Source: Gammaproteobacteria bacterium (GTDB taxonomy: Bacteria > Pseudomonadota > Gammaproteobacteria > Steroidobacterales > Steroidobacteraceae). From it: a DNA stretch of 6,715 nucleotides. Location of the stretch: the NCBI GenBank assembly GCA_003165495.1, contig PMMB01000076.1:1966-8680 (forward strand), written 5' to 3'. The notes under the pieces were generated by a model, which worked only from the letters and a program-made list of their open reading frames with translations, searched no databases and had not been told where the DNA came from. Positions within the stretch are counted from its first letter, which is position 1. Every line of letters begins with the position of its first letter. A program made the position numbers and the translations under genes. Below, piece after piece: positions 1 to 6,260 of the stretch.

Positions 1-1116
1 CGCGAACAATTGCAGGGGGTGTTCGGCGAACTCGCACGCGATAGTCTGCAAAGCAATAGCGAGGTGTTCTTGACGTTGGCGCGCGAACGACTCGCCCGTC
101 AGCAGCTGGACGCTTCGCAGGCACTGAAGGAGCGCGAGACGGCGATCGAGTCCCTGGTGCAGCCCATTCGCGAGGCACTAGCCAAGACCGAGGTGCAAAT
201 CCAAGCGATAGAGCGCGATCGCATCGATTCATTCGCGACCCTCAAGACGCAGATGGAAGCGCTGACCATAGGGCAGAACTCGTTGTCACGCGAAACGCGC
301 AACCTCGTCACCGCGCTGCGCCGGCCGAATGTGCGCGGACAGTGGGGCGAGATCACTTTGCGCCGGCTGGTCGAGTTATCCGGCATGACCTCGCACGTCG
401 ATTTTACGGAGCAGCTGCATCTCAGCACCGACTCCGGCGCCGTTCGACCCGACATGGTGGTGCACATGCCCGAGCAGCGCGATATCGTCGTCGATGTGAA
501 GACACCGCTCGATGCCTACCTCGCGGCGGTCGAAGCGCAAGATGACGAGGAACGCGGCACACAGCTGCGCCGCCACGCGCAAATCGTCGGTGCGCGGGTT
601 CGCGAGCTATCCTCGAAGCAGTACTGGTCGCAATTCGAGCGCAGCCCGGATTTCGTGGTTTTGTTCCTGCCCGGCGATCAGTTTCTGTGGGCGGCGCTGC
701 AAGAAAATCCGGGGTTGGTCGACGATTCGATGCGGCAAAACGTACTGCTCGCCACTCCTACCAGTCTGATCGCACTGTTGAAAGTCGTCTCCCATGGCTG
801 GAAGCAAACGATTCTGGCCGAGAACGCCGCGGAAATTCGCAGCCTCGGCGAAGACCTGTACAAACGGCTGGCGGTATTCGGCGAGCATCTCGGCAAGCTG
901 GGAAAATCCCTCGGCAACAGCGTCGATTCCTTCAATAAGGCGGTGGGATCGCTCGAACAGCAGGTATTGCCGGCCGCGCGCCGCTTTGAAGGACTCGGAC
1001 TTCGCGTGAATCGCGACATCGAGCCGCTCGAGCCCGTGGCGACGCTCACGCGCATCCCGCGCAGTGCGGGGGTCGAGCCGCACCCATCGGATGAGGCCGA
1101 TTCTGAAACCACTTGA
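1..1116 (+). CDS. rmuC: DNA recombination protein RmuC (5'-truncated by window edge)
   Basis: The frame is open from base 1, so the true start and the N-terminal membrane/coiled-coil part expected for RmuC lie upstream; 371 residues are visible. The first third (to about base 300) is charged and helical, rich in Glu, Arg, Gln and Ala, as in the RmuC coiled coil. The conserved RmuC domain follows: LVTALRRPNVRGQWGE (about 304-351), a PD-(D/E)xK-like core with RPDMVV (Asp at 451) and VDVK (Asp at 493, Lys at 499), then the YWSQFERSPDFVVLFLPGDQF and LLATPTSLIALLK blocks and VGSLEQQVLPAARRFE near the end. The family limits certain DNA rearrangements and is predicted to be a nuclease; the exact reaction is not settled. 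A short acidic tail ends at TGA 1114-1116. The next gene overlaps this end, suggesting an operon. Confidence 0.95.
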   Translation, partial: REQLQGVFGELARDSLQSNSEVFLTLARERLARQQLDASQALKERETAIESLVQPIREALAKTEVQIQAIERDRIDSFATLKTQMEALTIGQNSLSRETRNLVTALRRPNVRGQWGEITLRRLVELSGMTSHVDFTEQLHLSTDSGAVRPDMVVHMPEQRDIVVDVKTPLDAYLAAVEAQDDEERGTQLRRHAQIVGARVRELSSKQYWSQFERSPDFVVLFLPGDQFLWAALQENPGLVDDSMRQNVLLATPTSLIALLKVVSHGWKQTILAENAAEIRSLGEDLYKRLAVFGEHLGKLGKSLGNSVDSFNKAVGSLEQQVLPAARRFEGLGLRVNRDIEPLEPVATLTRIPRSAGVEPHPSDEADSETT

Positions 1117-1927
1117 TGCGACGTACCAAACGCGCGCGGTGCCGCCGGGCTCGGCGCGCTATTGGAGTTGGCTTTTCGCCGCAGGGGAGTCGCGCGCGCC
1201 CTTGCTCGGTATCTTCGCCCTCGGCGCCGAGTGGCAAGCTCTGATGGATCCCGCGACCGAATCCAGCGTGGCACACTTGAAGCTCGCCTGGTGGCAGGAA
1301 GAAATGCAGCGGCTTAAGCAAGGTTCCGCCGTCCATCCCATCAGCGGCTATCTCGCCGCCTTGCCGCGCGCCGCCTCGGTCGATTTCACCCCGCTGTTGA
1401 CCGCAGTCAATGCCGCTGCGGCCCAGGTGAGCGGTGCGCCTCTGGAACGCGGCGCCGATCTCGAACCACAATCGGAGGCTCTGTGGGGCGAGCCCTTGGC
1501 GCTGGCGTCGGAGCTCGCCGCCGATGTCCCCGACGCAGCAAGTTTGCGCAACTGCACGCGGGCCCTCGCGGCCGCCGGCTACCTGTCGAAGGCGATCCGC
1601 GACTATCGGCGGGAAGCGCGCGTAGGGCGCGTGCCCTTTGCGATCGATGAACTCCTGGCCGCGGGCGTCGACAACGACGATCTCGCCGCCGACCGGCCGC
1701 CGCCGCATCTACAGCGCTATCTCGACTGCTTAGGCGAGAGGGCCGCACGATACTTTGAGATCGCTGCACAGGCGCTGCCGCGCGCGCAGCGAGGCCAGCA
1801 TCGACACCTGCTGGTGCTTGCGGCACTCGGACTGACACATTTGCAGAGCCGCGGGCCGCGGCTGGAGCGCCGCCGGTTAAAGGATATGCTCCTCGCCTGG
1901 ACGACGGCGCGGCGCGCCCATAGATGA
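1091..1927 (+). CDS. Squalene/phytoene synthase-fold protein with degenerate catalytic motifs
   Basis: About 278 residues from ATG 1091; GTG 1064 in the same frame is an alternative start, and neither has a convincing ribosome binding site. Family resemblance rests on the block KLAWWQEEMQRL followed by G..HPI (about residues 64-83), typical of phytoene/squalene synthase relatives, and on RDYRREARVGRVPFAIDELLAAGV (about 170-193), which matches the second-motif helix plus the 'GR.PLP.DLL...G' segment. The protein is alpha-helical throughout with no membrane segment or signal peptide. The two DxxxD-type motifs that bind the Mg-prenyl diphosphate are not intact: the first region reads FALGAEWQALMD and the second has one Asp (D171). 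It may therefore resemble the NDUFAF6-like branch rather than a working isoprenoid condensing enzyme. It overlaps rmuC by 26 bases and lies 13 bases before the SDR gene. The family call is fairly sure; function is unknown. Confidence 0.75.
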   Translation: MRPILKPLDATYQTRAVPPGSARYWSWLFAAGESRAPLLGIFALGAEWQALMDPATESSVAHLKLAWWQEEMQRLKQGSAVHPISGYLAALPRAASVDFTPLLTAVNAAAAQVSGAPLERGADLEPQSEALWGEPLALASELAADVPDAASLRNCTRALAAAGYLSKAIRDYRREARVGRVPFAIDELLAAGVDNDDLAADRPPPHLQRYLDCLGERAARYFEIAAQALPRAQRGQHRHLLVLAALGLTHLQSRGPRLERRRLKDMLLAWTTARRAHR

Positions 1928-1931
1928 ATTC

Positions 1932-1935
1932 GGAG
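1932..1935 (+). promoter_or_regulatory. Ribosome binding site of the YciK-like gene
   Basis: GGAG sits 5 bases before ATG 1941, in the 13-base gap after the preceding stop. It fixes the start of the SDR gene. Confidence 0.7.
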
Positions 1936-1940
1936 TTCAA

Positions 1941-2687
1941 ATGATTCCCAAACAATTCACGCCCGATAGCGACTTGCTGACCGGACGCGTAGTCCTGATC
2001 ACCGGCGCAAGCAGTGGCTTAGGAGCCGCGCTGGCGGTTGAATGCGCGCGAGCAGGCGCCAGCGTGATTTTGTCCGGCCGCAACGGCAGCAAGCTCGAGC
2101 GCGTCTATGATGAAATAGAAACCATGGGCGCTCCGCAACCCGCGATCGCGATGCTGGACCTCGCCACCGCGACGGCCGTCGACTACGATAGTGTGGCGAG
2201 ATCCATCGACAGCGAGTTCGGCAAACTCGACGGTGTCGTCCATGCCGCGGGCTTGTTGGGAGACAGGACGCCGCTCGAGCAATACGACGTGCCGACCTGG
2301 TGCAAAGTGTTGCACGTGAATTTGACAGCACCGTTCATATTGACGCAGGTTTTGCTGCCCTATTTACGCAAGTCCGCGGACGCTTCGGTGATTTTCGTCA
2401 GCAGCGGCGTCGTGAAGAACCAGCGGCCCTTTTGGGGAGCCTATGCCGTCGCGAAGTCCGGATTGGAGTCGGTGCGCAGCATGTTGTCCCAAGAACTCGA
2501 GGGCGAGCCGAATATTCGAGTGAATAGCGTGAATCCGGGCCGCATGCGCACGGCGATGCGGGCGGCCGCCTATCCGGCCGAGGATCCGAACACGGTGCCC
2601 ACGCCGGCATCGTTAAGCGGAACCTTTTTGTACTTGCTGAGCGCACGAAGTCGCGGTATTGATGGGCAATACATCGAGGCGCAATAA
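1941..2687 (+). CDS. yciK: YciK-family short-chain dehydrogenase/reductase
   Basis: This 248-residue classical SDR has a complete active site. The nucleotide-binding motif TGASSGLG is at residues 21-28, GR at 46-47 in the cofactor-selectivity region, DL at 73-74, HAAG in place of NNAG at 101-104, Asn127, Ser155, Tyr168 and Lys172 (YAVAK). Several blocks match my recollection of E. coli YciK: LDGVVHAAGLLGD, LTQVLLPYL, WGAY..AKS, RVNS.NPGRMRTAMRAAAYPAEDP, and an ending in EAQ equivalent to the FDAQ of E. coli. It stops there, about ten residues short of the E. coli C-terminus. It is cytosolic, with no signal peptide. The physiological substrate of YciK is unknown to me; the sequence supports an NAD(P)-dependent oxidoreductase only. 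The gene follows the phytoene synthase-like gene by 13 bases and precedes the hydrolase by 18 bases, so co-transcription is likely. Confidence 0.9.
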   Translation: MIPKQFTPDSDLLTGRVVLITGASSGLGAALAVECARAGASVILSGRNGSKLERVYDEIETMGAPQPAIAMLDLATATAVDYDSVARSIDSEFGKLDGVVHAAGLLGDRTPLEQYDVPTWCKVLHVNLTAPFILTQVLLPYLRKSADASVIFVSSGVVKNQRPFWGAYAVAKSGLESVRSMLSQELEGEPNIRVNSVNPGRMRTAMRAAAYPAEDPNTVPTPASLSGTFLYLLSARSRGIDGQYIEAQ

Positions 2688-2693
2688 CACCTT

Positions 2694-2698
2694 AGGGG
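2694..2698 (+). promoter_or_regulatory. Ribosome binding site of the MetX-like hydrolase
   Basis: AGGGG lies 7 bases before ATG 2706. This spacing favours ATG 2706 over the adjacent in-frame TTG 2703, which would be only 4 bases away. Confidence 0.65.
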
Positions 2699-2705
2699 AT
2701 GCTTG

Positions 2706-3803
2706 ATGAGTTCACGACTGATTCTATCGGCTTGCGCGCTGTCGGCTGCGCTGTGTGTGTCGCTGCGCACGGCGCGTGCCGACTCGCCCGCCAGTGGTAC
2801 GGGCCCCGTCGAAGGCGACTATGTCGTCCGTGACTTTAAATTTGCATCGGGCGAAATGCTGCCGGAATTGCGGCTGCATTACACGACTCTCGGCAAACCG
2901 CGGCGCGACTCGCATGGCAGGGTCGACAACGCGATACTGGTCCTGCACGGCACCGGCGGCTCTGGCCGAAGTCTGCTCAACGAGCATTTCGCCGGTGTGC
3001 TGTTCGGGCGCGGACAATTGCTGGACAGCAATCGATATTTCATTATCTTGCCGGACGGGATCGGTCACGGAAAATCGAGCAAACCCAGCGACGGCTTGCA
3101 CGCTCGCTTTCCCGAGTACGCCTATGCGGATATGGTGGCAGCGCACTACGCCCTGGTTGTACAGGGCCTCCAAGTGGACCACTTGCGGCTGGTGATAGGA
3201 ACCTCGATGGGGTGCATGCACACCTTCATGTGGGGCGAAACGTTTCCGGATTTCATGGATGCCTTGATGCCGCTCGCCTGCCTGCCGGTGCAAATTGCAG
3301 GTCGTAACCGCCTGTGGCGCAATCTCCTCGTGGAAGCGATTCGCAAAGATCCAGAGTGGCTGCAGGGCGAATACAAGAGCGAACCCATGGGTGCGTTGCG
3401 CACGGCTGCCGGCCTGCTGTTGATCGCCGGGAGTGCTCCGATTCAAATGCAGCTAGCCCTGCCGACTCGCGATGCCGCGGACCAATTCCTGGAAAAATTC
3501 ATGCAACGCGAACTTGAGGACTTGGACGCCAACGATCTGCTCTATCAAGTGGCGGCATCGCGCGATTACGATCCCTCGTCCGGGTTGGAGAAAATCAAAG
3601 TCCCCTTGACGCAGGTCAACTCGGCCGATGATTTCATCAACCCCCCGGAACTGGGTATCGCGGAACGCGAAATCAAACGCGTGAAAGGCGGCCATTTCGT
3701 ACTGCTACCGGCCTCCGATCAGACTCATGGACATGGCACCCATACCTGGGCTGCCCTGTGGCAGCAGCATCTGGCGCAATTGCTCCAAGCCTCGCAGCCT
3801 TAG
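2706..3803 (+). CDS. Exported MetX-like alpha/beta hydrolase
   Basis: 365 residues. Residues 1-25 look like a Sec signal peptide: Arg4, a hydrophobic stretch rich in Leu, Ala, Cys and Ser, then ARA before Asp26 as a signal peptidase I site, so the mature protein is probably periplasmic. The rest is an alpha/beta-hydrolase of the homoserine O-acetyltransferase-like group. It has the LRLHYTTLG strand (55-63), an oxyanion loop LHGTGGSG (80-87), LPDGIGHGKSSKPSDG (115-130), the nucleophile elbow GTSMGCM with Ser167, a helical cap from about 180 to 290, the acid loop NSADDFINPPELG (Asp308 or Asp309) and the His region THGHGTHTW, where His343 is the likeliest catalytic base. The triad is intact. True MetX acts in the cytosol on homoserine and acetyl-CoA, so the export signal argues for a different hydrolase or acyltransferase. 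Substrate unknown. It ends 5 bases from the convergent RluB-family gene. Confidence 0.85.
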   Translation: MSSRLILSACALSAALCVSLRTARADSPASGTGPVEGDYVVRDFKFASGEMLPELRLHYTTLGKPRRDSHGRVDNAILVLHGTGGSGRSLLNEHFAGVLFGRGQLLDSNRYFIILPDGIGHGKSSKPSDGLHARFPEYAYADMVAAHYALVVQGLQVDHLRLVIGTSMGCMHTFMWGETFPDFMDALMPLACLPVQIAGRNRLWRNLLVEAIRKDPEWLQGEYKSEPMGALRTAAGLLLIAGSAPIQMQLALPTRDAADQFLEKFMQRELEDLDANDLLYQVAASRDYDPSSGLEKIKVPLTQVNSADDFINPPELGIAEREIKRVKGGHFVLLPASDQTHGHGTHTWAALWQQHLAQLLQASQP

Positions 3804-3807
3804 GCTT
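3787..3807. terminator. Possible weak hairpin at the convergent gene ends
   Basis: AAGCCT (3787-3792) and AGGCTT (3802-3807) are a perfect 6-base inverted repeat around a 9-base loop, spanning the end of the hydrolase gene and the junction with the opposing gene. A nested AGCCT/AGGCT pair is also possible. No T-run follows on either strand, so an intrinsic terminator is doubtful; it may be chance. Confidence 0.2.
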
Positions 3808-3808
3808 A

Positions 3809-4630
3809 CTAGATCGCGGCGTCGGGCCCGGCAGCGACAGACGGCTTGGCTGCGTCGATCTCATTGATCAGCGCGTTGCGCTCGCTCGCCAACATTGCAC
3901 GCGAGTGCCCGCGAGGCAGCTCGCGCGACAGGTGCACCGGTCCGAATCGTACGCGCATCAAGCGGCTCACGATGATGCCGCGTGCCGCCCACCAATGGCG
4001 CACTTGCGCTGAGCGCGTCGCACGTACCGTGACATTGAGCCAGTGATTGAATCCTTCGCCATACTGAGCGTCCGCGTGCAGTATGCTCATCGCCTCGCCC
4101 TCGCAGTCCGTGGCGGCGCGAAATTCCTCGACCAGTTCATCCTTGAGCGGCCCGCGCATCCGCAATACATAGTCGACGGTCAGCGCGTGCACGCCACGCG
4201 ACACCCGGTGCGCCCAAGATCCGTCGTCGGTGAGAATTTCCAAACCGCCGTCGACCGGCGGCATGGGCTGGATCGCCAGCCACCGCCCGGAGGCGCGCGG
4301 CACGTTCAGATGTTCCGCCGCGCGCGAGGTAGCAGCTTTCAGATCGAGCGTCTCACCCGGTGAGCGATGAAACAGCAGCACGCGCAATTCCTTGTGCGCC
4401 GGCGTATGCAATCTGACCGGTCGTCCGTCCAGCGTGATGCGGTCCCGCGGGCTGAGCTTAGCGCCCAACGCCGGTACTTCGCCGTTGACTTGCAGCCGCC
4501 CCTCGCGAATCCAGCGCTCCACTTCGCGGCGCGAGCCGATGCCCGCCGCTGCAAGCAGTTTTTGCACACGCTCCGTCGGTGGCTGGTCTTTTCGCGGCGC
4601 AGATTGCTTGCGTGGCGGTCTGGGTGGCAT
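3809..4630 (-). CDS. rluB: RluB/RsuA-family pseudouridine synthase homologue, usual catalytic Asp missing
   Basis: 273 residues from ATG 4630-4628, whose A is the last base of the scpB stop (TGATG); an in-frame TTG lies one codon upstream. After a basic, Pro-rich N-terminus, residues about 19-72 form a good S4 RNA-binding domain (RVQKLLAAAGIGSRREVERWIREGRLQVNG). The remainder aligns along its length with RluB: RWL...LTDDG, a conserved Tyr in VDYVLRMRG, EGFNHWLNVTV, and IIVSRLMRVRFGPVHL...LPRG. The enzyme motifs are changed. KPEG is replaced by RSPG, the DPEGR segment is absent, VGRLD is replaced by IQPMP (Pro124 at the catalytic Asp position), and EGRNREVRRLW by RATRSAQVRHWW. RluB normally makes a pseudouridine in helix 89 of 23S rRNA. 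Position after scpB is the standard rluB location, so this is the positional orthologue, but activity is doubtful; Asp127 is the nearest acidic residue. Confidence 0.85.
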   Translation of the reverse strand: MPPRPPRKQSAPRKDQPPTERVQKLLAAAGIGSRREVERWIREGRLQVNGEVPALGAKLSPRDRITLDGRPVRLHTPAHKELRVLLFHRSPGETLDLKAATSRAAEHLNVPRASGRWLAIQPMPPVDGGLEILTDDGSWAHRVSRGVHALTVDYVLRMRGPLKDELVEEFRAATDCEGEAMSILHADAQYGEGFNHWLNVTVRATRSAQVRHWWAARGIIVSRLMRVRFGPVHLSRELPRGHSRAMLASERNALINEIDAAKPSVAAGPDAAI

Positions 4631-5349
4631 CAATTCGGGTCGTCTTGCGCACCGCTGGCGACCAAGCCCTGCGGCCGCGGCAATGCGCTGTCCGAATCCT
4701 GCCCGCTTGCCGAGTCCTGTTCCTTATCGTCGTCGGCCTCGGCGTCGGCGTCGACATCGGCGTCGGTTGCGACCGCAACTTGCGGATCTGCGCCCGGCAG
4801 ACTCAACTGCAACCGCAGGTCCTCGAGTTCCTTGAGCTGCGTCAGCGTCGGCAAGTCATCGAGTTTCTTCAAGCTAAAATAATCGAGAAACTCTCGGGTC
4901 GTACCCAGCAGCTCCGGCTTACCCGGGACATCGCGGTGACCGACCACGCGGATCCAACTACGCTCCAGCAGCGTCTTGATGATGTTGGGGTTGACGGCGA
5001 CGCCGCGGATTTGTTCGATTTCGCCGCGCGTGATCGGCTGGCGATAGGCGACCAACGCCAAAGTTTCCAGCAGCGCGCGGGAATACTTTGCCGGCCGCTC
5101 CTGCCACAGGCGCGACACCGGCTGCGCCACGGCGGCCCTGATTTGAATTCGATAGCCGCTCGCCACTTCGAGCAATTCCAGCCCACGCGTCTCGTAGTCC
5201 GCCCTCAACGCCGCAATGGCGCCGCGCACTTCCTCGGCGTTCGACCCATCGCGCTCGTCGAATACGCTCACCAGCTCGTCCATCGTCAGCGGGCGACCGG
5301 CGGCAAGCAGCGCCGCTTCAATCACATTCTTCACGTATTGATCGTTCAT
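4630..5349 (-). CDS. scpB: Segregation and condensation protein B
   Basis: 239 residues starting at ATG 5349. ScpB dimers bind the ScpA kleisin and regulate the SMC condensin complex that organises and separates chromosomes. The N-terminal winged helix is seen in VKNVIEAALLAAGRPLTMDELVSVF (about 6-30) and the second winged helix in the hallmark LSRALLETLALVAYRQPITRGEIEQIRGV region (here YSRALLETLALVAYRQPITR, about 89-108), followed by LLERSWIRVVGHRDVPGKPELLGTTREFLDYF (about 127-158). Residues from about 196 on form a variable acidic tail of alternating Asp and Ala, then Ser/Gln/Asp-rich sequence. The start overlaps the scpA stop as ATGA, and a strong ribosome binding site supports it. The stop overlaps the RluB-family start by one base. 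Confidence 0.95.
   Translation of the reverse strand: MNDQYVKNVIEAALLAAGRPLTMDELVSVFDERDGSNAEEVRGAIAALRADYETRGLELLEVASGYRIQIRAAVAQPVSRLWQERPAKYSRALLETLALVAYRQPITRGEIEQIRGVAVNPNIIKTLLERSWIRVVGHRDVPGKPELLGTTREFLDYFSLKKLDDLPTLTQLKELEDLRLQLSLPGADPQVAVATDADVDADAEADDDKEQDSASGQDSDSALPRPQGLVASGAQDDPN
4727..4766. repeat. Low-complexity GTCG/GGCGTC repeat coding the ScpB acidic tail
   Basis: Short near-repeats of tcggcg/gtcggc on the plus strand encode, on the minus strand, the Asp-Ala rich tail of ScpB (about residues 196-208, DADVDADAEADDD). Such tracts may change length between strains by slippage in multiples of 3 or 6 bases. Confidence 0.6.
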
Positions 5350-6260
5350 TGGGTTCTCCCAAGATCATCGTTGGCGGCTCCGTCGTCGGCCACCAGTTTC
5401 AGGTGCCGGGCCGGATTGCCGAGGCGTACGTGCAGCGGCGCATACGCCTCCGCCTGCGCTATTTCGATCAGTCCCTCGCGCAACAGTTCCAGTATGGCGA
5501 CGAAGGTGACCGTCACTCCGCGACGGCCTTCGTCGGCGCGAAATAATTGCACGAAGTCCACGAATGCGCTCGCCGTCAACGACGACAACACGTCGGTCAT
5601 TCGCTGTCGCACCGACAACGGCTCGCGCTGTACGTGGTGATGGGCGAACATATCGCTGCGCGACAGCACTTCTTGAAAAGCCAACAGCATTTCCTGCAAG
5701 CTGACCTGCGGCGGGATGCGCACGACTTTGCGGTCCGCCAAATCCGCCGATGCGAGCCAGGTATCCCGTTCCAGCCGCGGCATGCGATCGATTCCTTCGG
5801 CGGCACGCTTGAAGCGCTCGTATTCCTGCAGTCGACGCATCAGCTCGGCGCGAGGATCGCCCTCGTCCGCGGACCCGTCATTGCCGACGCGCGGCAACAG
5901 CATGCGCGATTTCACTTCGGCGAGGGTTGCCGCCATCAACAAATACTCGCCAGCCAATTCCAATTGAAGCACCTGCATCAATTCGATGTAGCGCATGTAC
6001 TGGCGCGTGATCTCGGCGATCGGAATATCGAGGATGTCCAAATTCTGCCGCCGTATCAGATACAGCAGCATATCGAGCGGTCCTTCGAAGGCCTCGAGAA
6101 ACACCTCGAGTGCCTGCGGCGGGATGTACAAATCTCGCGGCATCTCGGTAATGGGCTGACCCTCCACCATCGCAAACGGCATTTCGCCCTGCGCAGGCTG
6201 CAGTAGAGTGACCGGTGGCGGCACCGCAACGTTTTCAACAAGCGTCAATTCAGGTTTCAT
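5346..6260 (-). CDS. scpA: Segregation and condensation protein A (kleisin)
   Basis: 304 residues from ATG 6260, which overlaps the trpS stop as ATGA and has a weak GGA 6 bases upstream; the frame stays open 24 codons further into trpS, but that part is not family-like. ScpA bridges the SMC heads and binds ScpB. The hallmark kleisin start FEGPLDMLLYLIRRQNLDILDIPIAEITRQYMRYI is at about residues 58-92, then LAGEYLLMAATLAEVKSRMLLPR (about 101-123). A winged helix closes the protein, with GVTVTFVAILELLREGLIEIAQAEAYAPLHVRL. The roughly 50 residues before FEGPLD are Pro-rich and variable. The C-terminus adds a short acidic tail. Order trpS-scpA-scpB-rluB is common in Gammaproteobacteria. Confidence 0.95.
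   Translation of the reverse strand: MKPELTLVENVAVPPPVTLLQPAQGEMPFAMVEGQPITEMPRDLYIPPQALEVFLEAFEGPLDMLLYLIRRQNLDILDIPIAEITRQYMRYIELMQVLQLELAGEYLLMAATLAEVKSRMLLPRVGNDGSADEGDPRAELMRRLQEYERFKRAAEGIDRMPRLERDTWLASADLADRKVVRIPPQVSLQEMLLAFQEVLSRSDMFAHHHVQREPLSVRQRMTDVLSSLTASAFVDFVQLFRADEGRRGVTVTFVAILELLREGLIEIAQAEAYAPLHVRLGNPARHLKLVADDGAANDDLGRTQ
5356..5360 (-). promoter_or_regulatory. Ribosome binding site of scpB
   Basis: GGGAG on the minus strand lies 6 bases before ATG 5349, inside the end of scpA. It is the clearest Shine-Dalgarno sequence in the minus-strand operon and supports independent initiation on scpB despite the ATGA overlap. Confidence 0.7.

Noticed and set aside
1046..1955. Minus-strand open frames opposite the phytoene synthase-like gene
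   Set aside because: Arg/Ala/Pro-rich sequence without domains. The plus-strand frame has clear family blocks, correct spacing to its neighbours and a sensible length.
2724..3446. Minus-strand open frame of 240 codons opposite the hydrolase
   Set aside because: No motif, and the plus strand carries a complete catalytic triad and signal peptide.
2706..3803. Homoserine O-acetyltransferase (metX) as the name for the hydrolase
   Set aside because: The fold and triad fit, but the signal peptide makes cytosolic methionine biosynthesis unlikely, so no symbol is given.
4220..4290. Frameshift error as the cause of the missing GRLD motif
   Set aside because: I translated the other two minus-strand frames here and found no GRLD-like sequence, while flanking conserved residues on both sides are in the same frame.
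4579..5640. Long plus-strand open frame (353 codons) opposite scpB and part of scpA
   Set aside because: It has no recognisable domain, is rich in Arg/Gln/Leu as expected for the complement of GC-rich coding DNA, and lies wholly over well-supported minus-strand genes.
5547..6206. Plus-strand open frame of 219 codons opposite scpA
   Set aside because: Composition is His/Gln/Arg-heavy with no family motif; it mirrors the scpA codons and is a shadow.
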